Of a stretch of DNA of 64,000 nt, positions 32,704 to 45,246 are shown piece after piece; position 1 is the first letter of the stretch, and the number at the start of each line of letters is the position of its first letter. The stretch comes from Acytostelium subglobosum LB1. Its lineage: Eukaryota; Evosea; Eumycetozoa; Acytosteliales; Acytosteliaceae. A program made the translations under genes and the position numbers. The notes below the pieces were generated by a model. That model saw only the letters and a program-made list of their open reading frames with translations. It was not told where the DNA came from and ran no database searches. The DNA is taken from NCBI RefSeq assembly GCF_000787575.1, contig NW_012236507.1:68253-132252 (forward strand). Direction: 5' to 3'.

Positions 32704-35700
32704 ATGGCATCAACAACTGTATCAAGCAATGGCAGTGGCAGTAGCAATGGCAACGGCAACAGCAACATGTCCAACAGTGGCAATGGCAATAGCAGTAGCA
32801 AAATGATTACACCATTTCCTTTTTACCAGGAGGATGACGATTCACAAATCATCTTCCTACAGAATATCAACAGAAAGGATGGCCTGTCAGCCATCAAGTG
32901 CTGCAAGCTCTCAAAGCTCATCGAGAAAATGACTCAGGCAATATCCTTTGGTACATATTATGGGATGTCATGGACGCTCGCGAGCGAGGTCGACTAGACT
33001 AACACCGAAACATACCAATCAATCAAACAGATTATTTCTTCTCGTCAGCCTTCTTCCTTACATTCCGAGACTTCACGACACCATTAGAGTTAATTCGTCT
33101 ATTGATCACTAGATATACAGGTCCTCCAGTAGGCAGTAGCAAGGATCACTTGAGACTGTTTGAGATAGAGGTCGAGATTGTACAGGAAAAGTATGTTATC
33201 GAGGCTGGGCAACATCTTGGCGTGCGCCACATCCATTGACGCTAACACGGTACACCACTGCCACACAACAGCGTTATACACTTGTTTAGACAATTGATTG
33301 GAACACTAAATGAGAAGGATTTTCAGAATGCAGAGCTATGCAATGTGTCGATAGAGTTCCTTAATACACTGAGCGAGGATACAAAGAATGAGTTGTTCTT
33401 GATGTTCTTCAAGGCAAGGAAACTTACAAAGTTGGAGCCTCCACGCAATGGTGCACATCGTCCACACACCAGCACAAGCATCTCCAACGCTGCCTCAACG
33501 ATGAGGTTCTCATTCAGTGTCAACACCAAGGAGGAGCCCGTGCAGAACGTGCTGACTGGCCTGCTCAATGGTGGCGCGCCACCCGGCACCACGTCGTCTG
33601 GCAGCGGCGTGCACTCGCCCACGCTCGATCATCCAAGCAGGAGCTCCAAGATGAGCAATCGCAGTGGATTCCGTTCAAAGACGGGCAGCAGCAGTGCGGT
33701 GAGTGGTGCGCACTCCCCGTCGCACTCCTTTGGCATCATGAGCAGCAACAATGGCAGCCAATATCAGAACAACGTGGACGAGGAAGGCTTGGAGAGGGCG
33801 GCCTTCCCACCAGAGATCATTGCTCGCGAGCTCACCATCATGGAGTACGAGCTGATAACATCGCTGACCACCAACGAGTTCTCCCAAAAGGCGTGGACCA
33901 AGGAGCATCAAGCAGCCAACATACAGAACTTTATCATTTGGTTCAATAGAGTAAGTAGACCTAGGAGGGAGGATGAGGAGGAGGACTGGACTGGCGACTG
34001 ACAGTCTGCTGCCTGCTTATAACACAAACAGATAGTCAGTTGGGTATCGACCAAGATTGTATCGAAGGAGACACCTGAGGAGAGAGCAGTGATCATCGAG
34101 TCATTCATCAACATTGCCAATCACGCGAGAGAACTAAAGAACTACAACTGTGTCATGGAGATACTTGCCAGCTTACACAACTCTGCCATATCAAGATTGA
34201 AGAGCAGTTGGGCTGTATGTATCGCGTCGGTGGTTGGACTGGATGCCCTTGGACCACCTTCTTACCTTGACCCCTCACCCCTTTAGCTTGTCTCACCAAA
34301 GGCCAACGAACTATTCACACAGCTTAACCAGCTGATGAGCCCAGATATCAACTTCAAGGCATATAGGAAGCACTTGACATTGGTGTCGCCAAGCGAGCCA
34401 TGTATACCTTACTTGGCATTGTTCCTCACGGACTACACCTATTTGGACGAGTCCAACCCATCACATCTCAACAATGGCACAATGGTCAACATCGAGAGGA
34501 TCTACCTGATCGGCAACCGAGTCCAAGAGTTCTTCCAGTTGTTCACAAACTGCAACTACGCCTACCAGTCGAATGCCCTGGTGCGCGAGGCCATCCTCGG
34601 CGAGAAGGTCTGGGACGAGAACGAGTGTTTCCGCGTGTCAAAGATCCGCGAGGACACGTCTGGCAGCTCCAGTCCATCCTCACCAACGCCCTCATACACA
34701 AGCAGTAGCTCGAGCTCCATGTCGTCCTCGTCGTCCGTTCAGTCCAAGCGCAGGACGACCGCCACCAACAAGTACCGCATGTCGTTCACGGGCAATGACA
34801 TTGCACCATCGATCGCTTCGTCGCTCAGTGAGCGCGACTGGCACATCCTCTCGACCAACGCCACGACACTTCGACACAAGAAGGGCAAGAAGATCCTGCA
34901 CATGGGCGAGGTCAACCACAACCTGTATCGTGTGATGGCTGGTCGCATCAAGTTTGAGAACAACTCCCCAGAGGAGACACGTTATCTCGAGAGTGGCGAC
35001 ATCTTTGGCGAGGACAGCTTCCTGTTTGATCATCCAATGCTGTTCAATGTGTACAGTGACAGCGATGACTGTGAGATCATGGAGATTGAGAAGTCCTTCA
35101 TCTTGTCGCTGTTTGCCAGTGAGCCAATCTTGGCGGCGACCTACTACAAGCACATTGCTGTCTTGATGGCGGATCGCGTCAAGTTTGTACTGTCCAGCAA
35201 TGATTCTCCTGTGCTAAATGGAGCCAACGGTGTCGGCCTCCACCACCACCTGCCGTCGAGCTCGTTGGCCCAAGGCACATTCATCGCCAGTACCTCACCA
35301 AACACTCCTCAAGGCATCAGCCACTCGTCAAGTCAAAGCTCCCCCAACCTCGGCTCACCCAAGATCACGTCGTTGTCCTCTCAGTGGTCGACCACCAACC
35401 TCATGGGCGACAAGCAGCGTCGTTCCTCCGTCCTGATACCCGAGCCATCGTCGACGGACCTGCAGCGTCTTGGTGACGACTCCAAGTTCCGCTCGACCTT
35501 TGGCCTCGGACCCGAGGAGGTGATCATCAAGAGCTACTCAAGCAAACACAGCAACACCACCGGCACACTATACATTACCAAGCATCATCTATGCTATGAG
35601 GGCCGAGTGTTTGGCATCAACAAGACCAAGCTGCTGCCCTTTGGCAAGATTTCAAAGATCCTGCCCGAGAAGGGCCAGGTCAGTCTGACCATGAGCGACA

Positions 35701-36383
35701 AGATCAAGAAGTTCAGCTTCAAGAGCCAGGAGGAGCTAAGCGAGGCCTATGGCATCATGACCAAGATATGGAAGAATCACTTTGGAACGGGTGCAGTGCG
35801 CTCGCCACCTCCAAAGACCCAGCCACATCAGCAGCACCACGCGACACCTGGCGTGACGCCACCCACACCGCCTCGCGTTGCAAAAGCTGGTCAGCAGGCC
35901 GGCGAACTGTTTGCCGGCGTGCCCGACCTGCCGAGCAAGGAGGAGTGGGAGCAGATTCTAAAGGGCGCCAAGACGCTCAAGTTCAAGAAGGGCGAGATCC
36001 TGGTCGTGGAGGGCACTGAGTTCAACAAGATCTTCCAAATCGTCAAGGGCGAGTGTACAATTATCAAGGGTCTCAGTCTGACAGACATCAACGCCAACAT
36101 GAACCCTCCAATGATCTCGTCAATTGGTCTCAACAAGAATCTTACGTCACTGGCCAAACTCTCTGCTGGACACATCTTTGGAGAGATGAGCTATCTGCTT
36201 CCCAATGGTTCAGCCATCTCTGTTGTTGCCAGCAGCGAAGAGCTGGAAGTTCACACAATCGAAGGTTACTTCCTCAACATTTTCCTCAAGTCCAAGCCAC
36301 TATTGGCGCCCAAGTTCTACAAGTATCTAGCATGTGTACTTGAATCACGCGTCAAACAATATCGACAGGCAATTGTACTTTAG
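32704..36383 (+). CDS. gbpD: GbpD: RasGEF, two cyclic-nucleotide-binding domains, GRAM
   Basis: Exons 32704-32950, 33031-33190, 33272-33950, 34032-34214 and 34287-36383, giving 1121 residues. Domain order: Ser/Gly/Asn-rich start; RasGEF-N (about 55-150, FLTFRDFTTPLELIRLLITR); catalytic RasGEF (about 315-560, PPEIIARELTIMEYELI, then SWVSTKIVSKETPEERAVII and EPCIPYLALFLTDYTYLD); first cNB domain (about 590-730); GRAM (about 835-915); second cNB (about 980-1110). This is exactly the order of Dictyostelium GbpD, a Rap1 exchange factor controlling adhesion and polarity, and of the C-terminal part of GbpC. In both cNB domains the phosphate-binding cassette starts with FGE but lacks the usual arginine (FGEDSFLFDHPMLF and FGEMSYLLPNGSAIS), so strong cyclic-nucleotide binding is doubtful. 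It is somewhat shorter than the D. discoideum protein. Confidence 0.93.
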
Positions 36384-36789
36384 AGCACTCATTCATCCAA
36401 TCAATCAATCAATCCTCCATCGACCATCATACACACCAACCACCTCTCCTCTCTCCTCTCCCTCTCTCTTTCGTCCGTCGTTACGGACACTGCCAACACA
36501 ATACTAGGTAATGAACCATGGTATTGTCTCCAATAAACATATTTATTTTTAACATAATAATACTTAAGTTATATGTATCTGTTTTTGGATTAACTCCGAT
36601 GGGCGTCATTCATCGAAAACACACACAATCATTCATCCAGAAATTAAATCGATTTTTAGTTTTTGGATTCTTTCTGACGTTTTTTGATCAACCACCTGAT
36701 CAAACATAATCAAAAATGATCTGTCCAAACCATTCAATTCAATTTACAAACATCTCATTTATCAATCATTGTTGACATAAACCAAAACC
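36384..36789. other. Intergenic spacer with CT-rich tract and small hairpin
   Basis: A CT-rich stretch (about 36441-36472) is followed by a perfect 6-base inverted repeat with a 4-base loop (36473-36488, GTCCGT...ACGGAC) downstream of gbpD. The rest is AT-rich leader of the next gene. Confidence 0.45.
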
Positions 36790-39700
36790 ATGTCTGACAA
36801 CAATAACAACAATAACCAACCACCCAATAAGTTTAACTCAGTATTCGCTTATTGGGATGTAAAGGATAAGAGAGTACAACAATCCAATCTGTTGAAGAGG
36901 GCACCTCTGATCAATAGAGTACAGACACCCGTCCAGAAGCCACCTCCCACATCACCAGTCACCGTCACATTGGCACCAGCATCTGCACCAGCCACACCAA
37001 TCACAGTCGTTCCAACAGCCCAGGTTGCGCAACCTGAGCCACACACCAATCAACCACATCACGACCAAGACCAAGCTGTGCCTGAGTCCGCACCCGCCAC
37101 AGACAACACGACAACTACCACCACAACAGTTCCAAATGATCAAGTTGAGCCTAACACTGAAGTACACACACCAGATGTTGTCCATGTCCAAACAAACCAG
37201 ACTCAGGAGGAGGATACTGATGAAAATGTTGTGGTTGGAGAGGAAACACCAACAACTACCAGCAACGTGAACACATCAAGTGGTGGCGGATCATCATCAC
37301 AGTATGACAACTTTGATCCATCACGTCCAGTCACACAGGGCGCCAATCTGGACACAACAGAGTTTAACTCAGAGGTTGAGCGTGAGCTCACCATATCAAA
37401 GACTACATCAAACTACTCCTCAGTATATGGCAGCGTGGCTGACTACTCACTGTACTCTGGCTCCGACTACAAGATGGAGGACGATCAAGACTTTGTCAGC
37501 GATATATCAGAGGAGGCACTGTTGCGTCTCGAGGCTCTCATTAGTAACGAGCCACAGCAGCTGGACAACCTGAAGCAGTCGTCCACCCAGTTACAGACTT
37601 CCAATGCCAGCTACTATATTAGTGGTGCTAGCAAGACTGGATACTCGCATCCCAAGGTATTGGCCGGCAGTGGCACTACAGACATCAGTGGCCTTGGATC
37701 ATCCAAGGAGACCATGACATGGAACAGCGAGTTCCAGAACCTGCTCGAGATGGACGACAGCTTGGATAAGTTTGAGCGATTGGCCAGTCTTGAGCACGAC
37801 TTTGTCTACGCAGCTGAGGCCTACGGTCGTATCATTATCTCTGAGCATCTGTTGCCTAACGAGATGAAGACAATCAAGCCGGTGAGCGTTGGTGGTGTGG
37901 CCGGAGGTGACAAGTACATCGTCCAGGGCATCCTCTTCAAGTTCGCAGTCGAGAGCGATACATTTGGTCTGTACGGCTCAGACGAGAATGCCATGAAGGC
38001 TGCAGCGCACGAGTTGAACGGATGTACATCTATTCTCAACAGTGGCATCAAGGGTCTGCACGTACCCCTTATGGCTTACATCGATTACAGAGGCTTCCGT
38101 CTGATGGCACTCTCGCTGCTGCCTATCAACAAACTGTCTCTGGTCTATGGATCATGTGACGCTGGCCAGACCGTCCACACGTCAAACACAATGTTCAATC
38201 ATCTCATGTCCACTACATCCAAGGTACTCAACATCAAGCCACACCGTGTGCAGGATAGTGCCGGAGATCTAAAGTCGATATGTGGACCCATTGACATTGA
38301 GGGTCACATTGGCAACGATAACCGCTTCTACTTGTTGGACTTTGCTCGTCTGGCACCACCCGAGCCACCCGTCAACCGTGGCGCATACCTGTACCGTCTG
38401 CTGCGTCTAGAGTTGGTCAGAAAGAATGAGGTGCCACTGTGCAGTGACTCATTCTCACCAATGCCCACCATTGACATTGAGACCCACAATGCAGAGGTGC
38501 GCGACGCCTATGACCACATGGTTACCAACATCATCCCCAAGTTTGCCAACGATCTTGAACACACTGCCGAGGGAGCGTTGACATGCGACCAGCTGTCCAA
38601 GCTGTTCCACAGTGAGGGTATCAACATGCGACACCTTGGACTTGTGCGTAGATGTTGCAGTCGCGATGCTATTCGTGAGGTCCTCCTTGTCGAGGCCATC
38701 TCCAGATGTCTCAAGAGTCTTACACGCGAGCTACTTCGCAGAGAGATGAAGAAGACCCATCTACCCTCAGATTATCCATATAGAAGTAAGTCACTCAATC
38801 AATCAATCACTCAATCGATCAATCACTTACTCAATCATTCAATCATCCAAACAGAGATTATCCTCAACTTTATCAACTTGGTGTTTGGAAGCGATAATGA
38901 TGAGTTCCTGAAGGAGATATTGTTGCCAAAGATGGAGAAGAAGTTCAGACATATCAATGATACGAAGGATCCAAACAATGCAAATGAGTTCTTGACCGAG
39001 AATCAAGAGGAGTCGCCATTGTTCACCAAGGACTCGCCAATCTACCCAAGGATACTGCATCGATTCATCAACACAATTGGCGTTGTGATGAGTGCCGACT
39101 CTATCAAGGAATACTACAAACAAGAGTCTGGCATGTCCTTTGTCGACCCGGACATTGTGGAGCTAAAGACACAGATCACCAGACTGAACATCATTGATTA
39201 CGCTGACGGTATGAGTCTTTATTACAAGGCTCTAGAGTCCAAGTCTGACGATCGCTCCAAACGTCGTCTGTTGGACATCTCGCAGTCGATGCTCAAGCGC
39301 TCACTTCACTCCATGAGTACCAACTATGGTGCCATCTTCCAGCTTGGAAACGTCCAGATGCTCATGGCCAAGTATGAGACCGATCACCACGTCAAGGCCA
39401 GGATGTACGACGAGGCTGCCGAGACCTACCTATCAATGGAGAAGTTTAGAATCGATCAGAACCTACTCTATCTGTATGTGTCTACTGGAATAATCCCAAT
39501 CATTCGATCAGTCAATCACATACTTACCCTACCCTACCATTCCACTCACTTACACGCACAAAGATCCAAGTTCAACAGAGGCAAGGCAATGTTGGCTAAA
39601 GGAAAGCACTGCTATTTGGAAAAGGATGTGTTTAACACTTCACTTGAGGTGTTTAGGGATGCTGCTCAGAACACTCTGGACAAGGCCGATGCCAAGGCAT

Positions 39701-41244
39701 TGGAGGTGGAGGCAATCTTTAGATGTAAGGGAGTAACTGAGCAGGAGATATTCGACCAACTTGTCAACATGCTCCAGGAGATCCTGCATGACTATCCCAA
39801 TCACCCACGCACCAACCTCTTGATGGCCAAGGTGTTGTCTTACAGAAAGTTCCACACTCGTCCCATCTCAGAGGTGGCACACTACTTCCAGCTGTCGTCA
39901 GACAACCCCAACACCCTGAAGAAGCTCAAGACCTTGCTCAAGAGCGACCTGTGGAGGATATTCCCAATGGTTCGCGAATGCCCCAAGATGTTTGATGACA
40001 TCAAGGAGCAAATCAAGTCCATGGCCGCCAAGCTCAAGGTGCCCGAGGATCTGGAGCTCATCGAGTCGGACGCACATTTCTTCTCAAGCCTCGACATGCC
40101 CACCACCAAGTTGTTGCTGGGCAACATCAGTCCAGAGTCATTCACCAAGTTTGTTAAGTTCTTCAATCACAGCATCATCACGATGTCTCTGATACAGTGC
40201 GACCTGGCTCAGCCACCGATCCTCACCGACCTCTCCAAGCTTCGCGCATTGCAATCAATCAACTTGGCCAAGTGCAAGGGACTGACCGACGAGGCCATGG
40301 GTGTGATCATGTCGCCCGTGCTCAGGAAACTAAAGATCTACGAAGTGGACGGTATCACCGACGCGACCTTTAATGTGATTGCCACTAGCGCGCCAGCATT
40401 GGAGGTGCTGGATGCAGGACAATGTCCCAACATCAGCGATGTCCATGCTGAGTCACTGGTGGCCGGCTGTCCAAACCTGCGCAAGTTGGCCATGCCCACC
40501 AAGGTCACTGGCGAATCGATCAGGACATGTCTGAGCGGTCTCACCAAGCTCGTGGCACTGGACCTCTATCAATGTGAGGACATTCCATCGGCCATCTACG
40601 GAGAGGCGTTCAAACTCTCTGAGAGCGTCAAGAAGGTCAGAGGATCAGATGGTTTCCCTCACTTTATCCTCAAGAACACGACATTCATTGCTACCTTCCG
40701 TGGACCAAACGCACAGGAGGCAATGATGAACATGCCGAGCGAGTCAAGATACTTTGTTAGGATTGTAAAGTCGATGGGAATGTCGATGTTCCAGGGCCAG
40801 GTGTTCTCGTTCTACTTTGATCCCAAGCATCCAGTGGTCAAGTTCAGAGATCTGGTGATCGATGGCTCGACGACCAACAACTCATGGCACAAGATCGGTC
40901 ACTTCTCGGTGGTCAAGAAGCCGCAGTTCAGGATAACAATGGCCAAGAGGACACCATTCAACACGTGGGAGACCGACTTCCATCTGCAGATCCCGCCCAC
41001 TGGACTGCTCACAAAGACCGAGTGCGACGTGCAGTACAATGGCATCAAGTACCGACTGTCACATCGACTCACACCAGTGTTCTCTGGTATGGCATTTGAG
41101 ACGCAATTGTACCTCGATGGCAAGGTAGTTGCCTCTGCGTCCAACCTTCGATCCAACCGTATCAACACCATTGTTGATCTCAAGGAACTTCCATCAATAT
41201 TCCTTCCAGTATTGTTGTCTTGCGGTCTTTCCGAGCAAGTGTAA
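36790..41244 (+). CDS. Clu-domain, LRR-containing cytosolic protein
   Basis: Exons 36790-38785, 38855-39473 and 39564-41244, giving 1431 residues. Both introns (69 and 90 bases) are multiples of three without stops, so an unspliced frame of 1484 codons also exists. Residues about 1-200 are Pro/Thr/Gln-rich and disordered. The Clu domain is at about 300-560 (YIVQGILFKFAVE, AAAHELNGC, MAYIDYRGFRLMALSLLP, LVYGSCDAGQTV, GHIGNDNRFYLLDFARLAPP), as in the clustered-mitochondria protein CluA/TIF31. Helical, TPR-like sequence follows to about 1030. Leucine-rich repeats of the AMN1 type lie at about 1095-1215 (LQSINLAKCKGLTDEAMGVI). The last 180 residues look beta-rich (FSVVKKPQFRITM, PPTGLLTKTECDVQYNG), perhaps a Tubby/LURP-like fold. 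There is no CluA N-terminal ubiquitin-like region, so this is a Clu-family paralogue, not CluA. Confidence 0.85.
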   Translation: MSDNNNNNNQPPNKFNSVFAYWDVKDKRVQQSNLLKRAPLINRVQTPVQKPPPTSPVTVTLAPASAPATPITVVPTAQVAQPEPHTNQPHHDQDQAVPESAPATDNTTTTTTTVPNDQVEPNTEVHTPDVVHVQTNQTQEEDTDENVVVGEETPTTTSNVNTSSGGGSSSQYDNFDPSRPVTQGANLDTTEFNSEVERELTISKTTSNYSSVYGSVADYSLYSGSDYKMEDDQDFVSDISEEALLRLEALISNEPQQLDNLKQSSTQLQTSNASYYISGASKTGYSHPKVLAGSGTTDISGLGSSKETMTWNSEFQNLLEMDDSLDKFERLASLEHDFVYAAEAYGRIIISEHLLPNEMKTIKPVSVGGVAGGDKYIVQGILFKFAVESDTFGLYGSDENAMKAAAHELNGCTSILNSGIKGLHVPLMAYIDYRGFRLMALSLLPINKLSLVYGSCDAGQTVHTSNTMFNHLMSTTSKVLNIKPHRVQDSAGDLKSICGPIDIEGHIGNDNRFYLLDFARLAPPEPPVNRGAYLYRLLRLELVRKNEVPLCSDSFSPMPTIDIETHNAEVRDAYDHMVTNIIPKFANDLEHTAEGALTCDQLSKLFHSEGINMRHLGLVRRCCSRDAIREVLLVEAISRCLKSLTRELLRREMKKTHLPSDYPYRSKSLNQSITQSINHLLNHSIIQTEIILNFINLVFGSDNDEFLKEILLPKMEKKFRHINDTKDPNNANEFLTENQEESPLFTKDSPIYPRILHRFINTIGVVMSADSIKEYYKQESGMSFVDPDIVELKTQITRLNIIDYADGMSLYYKALESKSDDRSKRRLLDISQSMLKRSLHSMSTNYGAIFQLGNVQMLMAKYETDHHVKARMYDEAAETYLSMEKFRIDQNLLYLYVSTGIIPIIRSVNHILTLPYHSTHLHAQRSKFNRGKAMLAKGKHCYLEKDVFNTSLEVFRDAAQNTLDKADAKALEVEAIFRCKGVTEQEIFDQLVNMLQEILHDYPNHPRTNLLMAKVLSYRKFHTRPISEVAHYFQLSSDNPNTLKKLKTLLKSDLWRIFPMVRECPKMFDDIKEQIKSMAAKLKVPEDLELIESDAHFFSSLDMPTTKLLLGNISPESFTKFVKFFNHSIITMSLIQCDLAQPPILTDLSKLRALQSINLAKCKGLTDEAMGVIMSPVLRKLKIYEVDGITDATFNVIATSAPALEVLDAGQCPNISDVHAESLVAGCPNLRKLAMPTKVTGESIRTCLSGLTKLVALDLYQCEDIPSAIYGEAFKLSESVKKVRGSDGFPHFILKNTTFIATFRGPNAQEAMMNMPSESRYFVRIVKSMGMSMFQGQVFSFYFDPKHPVVKFRDLVIDGSTTNNSWHKIGHFSVVKKPQFRITMAKRTPFNTWETDFHLQIPPTGLLTKTECDVQYNGIKYRLSHRLTPVFSGMAFETQLYLDGKVVASASNLRSNRINTIVDLKELPSIFLPVLLSCGLSEQV

Positions 41245-42375
41245 ATTCATCAAAGTAATAACTCTTCATTCATTCAATTCATTCATTCATTGTTGTTATT
41301 TTATACATTATCTCTTTGTTAATATGTGTGTGGTGTCAGCCAATATTAGATAGAGAGGTGTGTTTGTGTAGTGTGACGTGTGGGAACAGCAACACCTATA
41401 ATAGGAAAGGGTGTATGAACGTCACTCGTGTTCATTATCTCTCAACCACTGCCACCCTATTGCTCATTGTTGAAGGCTCAGATGATATAACACATGTAAC
41501 TAAGTAGTGAGTGTGGTAGAGTGTGAAGTGAAGTGAAGTGTGATTGACTGACTGACTGATTGATTGTCAGTTATACTAATCAATTTCATGTGATTACAAC
41601 TCAACTCACTGTCTATATGTCGAATAGAATAGAATTTGATCGGTATGCTACTTGACTTGACTGTTGCTGATGTATTGTTAGTTGTAGAGTAGTGTGTGTT
41701 CATTGACTGTGTATGTCACCAACAACAAGTTGATCAATCTCAGAGCCTCTTCTTGACTATATTATTACCACCAAACTTTAAAGTTGTAATATTTATTCAC
41801 TATAGTTTAATAGTTTACTACTCAAATTTAAAGTTAGAATTGACTGAACAGCGATACAGACTCAACTTGCAAACCCAATCCAACAACATTATATGGATTT
41901 GGTAATACAGGAATACAAGAAAATGAGTTATAAATGTAAGACAATTGAGTATTTATGTACTCTTTAATTATTATTATAGTTGGACTTGACTGGACCTCAC
42001 TAGACTTGTCTCGACTTAATAATTGAAGAGAGACCATCTCGCACACACACACACACACTCCAGACTTTGAGTTCACTTGTCATTGCCAATACAAAGCCAC
42101 CACAACTACAACTACCACACACACTACCGACCTACAAGTCTAATATGGCAAGTGTCCTAAGATATAGGAACACTAAATGTGGAAGAGAAAGATGCGCACA
42201 AAGGATAGAGTAGTGAGTGTGTCGGTCTAGTAGTGGAATGTATATCCAATGTCAATCATATTTATCTTACATATAAACAAACATAAACAAAGAGAGATAA
42301 AAATAAAGAACTAACAATATTTATCAATCAATCAATCAATCAATCAAATAACTTTATATAGTATTTAAACCAATA
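41245..42375. other. 1.1 kb intergenic spacer
   Basis: AT-rich spacer with CA/GT runs near 42042-42060 and an (ATCA)n run at 42323-42348 just before the RhoGEF start. I see no convincing gene. Confidence 0.5.
42323..42348. repeat. (ATCA)n tetranucleotide run
   Basis: Six tandem ATCA units in the leader of the RhoGEF gene. The same tetranucleotide recurs through the introns and spacers of this window. Confidence 0.8.
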
Positions 42376-44830
42376 ATGGACAACCCTATATTGTTGCCAA
42401 CAACTCCAAATAGTAGTAGTAGTAGTAATGTCCAAAGTCGGATATCTAAATTCCAACAACAACAACAGGGAAACACTACAGAGAGCTCGAATAATGCAAT
42501 AGGTTCAACCTTGGTCAATATGAAGAAACAACAGATATTATCAATAATGAATAATAATAATAGTAGCAACAAGAGTTCACAACCATCATCGGAAATGACA
42601 ACTCCAGATCTCCAATCATCACCACCTTCTCCAACATTGTTATCTCTACAACATCATCTACCTGAGGGATACATACCATCCTCAAACATCCATAACAAAT
42701 CATCAGTACAATCTTCAGCCACATCATCATTAGTACCATCTCCAGTACTATCTTCAATACCCGCCCCACCTCCACCTCCCTCACCTCAACAACATCTTCA
42801 GACCGAGCCAGAGAACTTAAGTGTTCTCTCAAAAGTCAAGATATTCGCAGAGAGAGAAGCAATCAATCATGAGCGACAGGGCATTCTAAATAAGCAAGCA
42901 TCGAGCACTGGTTCCAAACCTCCTCTGACTCCTTCAAAGATGCGCCCACCCAAACAAGACTCATTCCAGTTCAAACCTCCCATCCCTCCTAGGAAGGATC
43001 TGGAACAAGGTACAACAAGTGGGGATACAACACCTGGCAAGCAACCAAGGCCGCAACAAGTTAGCACAGAGTATCCCAACTCAACAACAAGACTATCAGC
43101 CAACTTTGGATCATTGGTATCAATGTATGATCACAGCAGTTCGAATAGTAGTGAGATATCTTCAGATGATTCTCGCTCCCTGCCTCAGACACCTCGTCAA
43201 AGAAGTGGTAACTTACTGCCACTGATTGAGAAACTGAACACATTGTATGAAGGTGGAGGAGGAATACAAAAGAGTAATCCAGCTACACCCAACTTGGCAT
43301 CGGCATCCAAGAAGGATAAGGATGGCAGTGAGGTAGTGTCCAAGCCACCTCCAATCTCTATCTCTCAACCAGCAGATCAGTCACAGACACCGCCAACTAC
43401 CACAGGATCATCAACCCCCAGGAACGAATCCAATATAATGAGTATCATCAACGAGTTGATATCAACTGAAGGTGATTACCTTCGTGACCTTGACTTTATC
43501 ATCCGTGAGGTGGACTCTCTTATGCAGAAGAAGACCAAGTATGCACGTACTCCCTTGGCCGCACTATTCTCGATCATTCAAATTATTCGAGGACTCAACG
43601 CCACCCTTGGATCAGACCTGACCTCCAATGGAACGCCAACCATCGAGACCACAACAAAGGTGTTCAAGAACATTGTAAGTTACACATTCATTCAATCATT
43701 ATTTGAACGTATAACTAACATTGATGAACTACTACATAGCATGCATTCCTCAAGATGTATTCCCAATATTGCATCAACTATACCAAGGCCATTGTGAACA
43801 TCAAGGAACTAGCCAAGTCCGATCATAACTTCAATCAGTTCCTAACCGAAGTGTCAAGTAATCCCTTGTCCAGAGGACTTGGTCTCCAAGACTATCTTAT
43901 CAAACCAATCCAAAGGATATGGTAAGTTAACCACAAATTCAAAATGATAATCACTCATTAACAAGACAACGAATTCAGCAAGTACCCATTATTCTTCAAA
44001 GAGTTGATCAAGAACTCACCTGGAGAGAATGCAGAGTTGGAGGAGATTTATTCAAAGTTGAATGAGGTTGCTGATTATGTCAATGAATGTTTGAGGACAT
44101 CTGGAAACACAGAGAGATTGTTGATGATCAAGGATGAGGTGGATAATGTACCATTCCAAGTGATAGAGTCTTCAAGACGTATAATACTTGACCTACCATG
44201 TAGAATCAACAAAACATACGATCACAATGATACTCGACACCTGTATATATTCAATGACATTGTGATGGTAGCACGTCCACGCAAACTATTTGGAGGCAAT
44301 CAATTCTCAATCAGTTTCCCATTCCATCTGACATCGATTGTATCAAATGGTGATGCAACCAGCATCCTCATAAGCGCATCCGATAACAACTATCCATCAG
44401 TGACCATGGAAGTGATCTTCTCATCACTCACACAAAAGTTGGATGTATATAATCAATTGAATCAACTGATGTATGATTATAGAGTTAAACATCAGGTATG
44501 TATCCATAATCATATATACACTCTCATTCATTCTAACATCATAACGCCAACTTCCAGACTTTGAAAAGAGGATTAGATTCAGAATCAATGAGACTTTGGA
44601 TTGATGAAGATGATCCTTCAGTACAAGTATTTAACAATAGTAATGGAAACAACAACAATGGTGGAGTCAATGGTGGCAATGCTGGAGTTGGTAATGGTGG
44701 AGATGAGTTTATGAATAGGATTCCAAAGAGTGGTATAGTCTCCATCATGTATTCACTTGATAATCTATCATTTGCACCTCGTGGCAAGATAACAACACCT
44801 GGCCTTATTAAGGCCAAATATGCCAGTTAA
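42376..44830 (+). CDS. DH/PH-domain RhoGEF
   Basis: Exons 42376-43674, 43740-43921, 43979-44495 and 44558-44830, giving 756 residues. Residues about 1-350 are Ser/Pro/Gln/Asn-rich and disordered, with proline motifs (PAPPPPPSPQQ, PIPPRKD) that could bind SH3 or profilin. The DH domain is at about 354-545: NIMSIINELISTEGDYLRDL, KVFKNIHAFLKMYSQYCINY, then the conserved LGLQDYLIKPIQRICKYPLF helix. A PH-like domain follows at about 570-670 (RHLYIFNDIVMVARPRK). The C-terminus is Asn/Gly-rich. It should activate a Rac/Rho GTPase at membranes or the cytoskeleton; which one is unknown. The start is the first ATG, followed by the typical low-complexity N-terminus. Confidence 0.93.
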
Positions 44831-45246
44831 TCCTTATCAATCCATCTATCGATCATGTCCTATATATGTATATATATATATTTATATTATTATATATTTA
44901 TTTATTTTGTCCATCCTTCTCCCACCCATCGATATAATAAAATTGTCCATATATCCATCCATCATATATCCATCAATCAAATGTACTACCATCTTTGTTC
45001 AATACATATACTAACATACTCACTCAATAACATAGGATCAAGTAGCAGTTATTTCTGAACAAGACCAAGTGAACTCGTGAAGAACAAGGACACAACTACC
45101 CCAAAACCATAAATTAAACAAAATACATTTCCAAAAGTCACTTCATCAATTCATTGAATGAAAGTATCTCTTTAATCATAACCCAAACAACTACAACGTC
45201 AACCTATTATAAATATATATACTATACTACACATACAGATAAAAGA
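44831..45246. other. Intergenic spacer
   Basis: AT-rich spacer with TA runs at about 44862-44905. I see no gene in it. Confidence 0.5.

Noticed and set aside
36473-36488. Hairpin as a terminator
   Set aside because: Eukaryotic polymerase II does not end at such hairpins; a 6-base stem can occur by chance.
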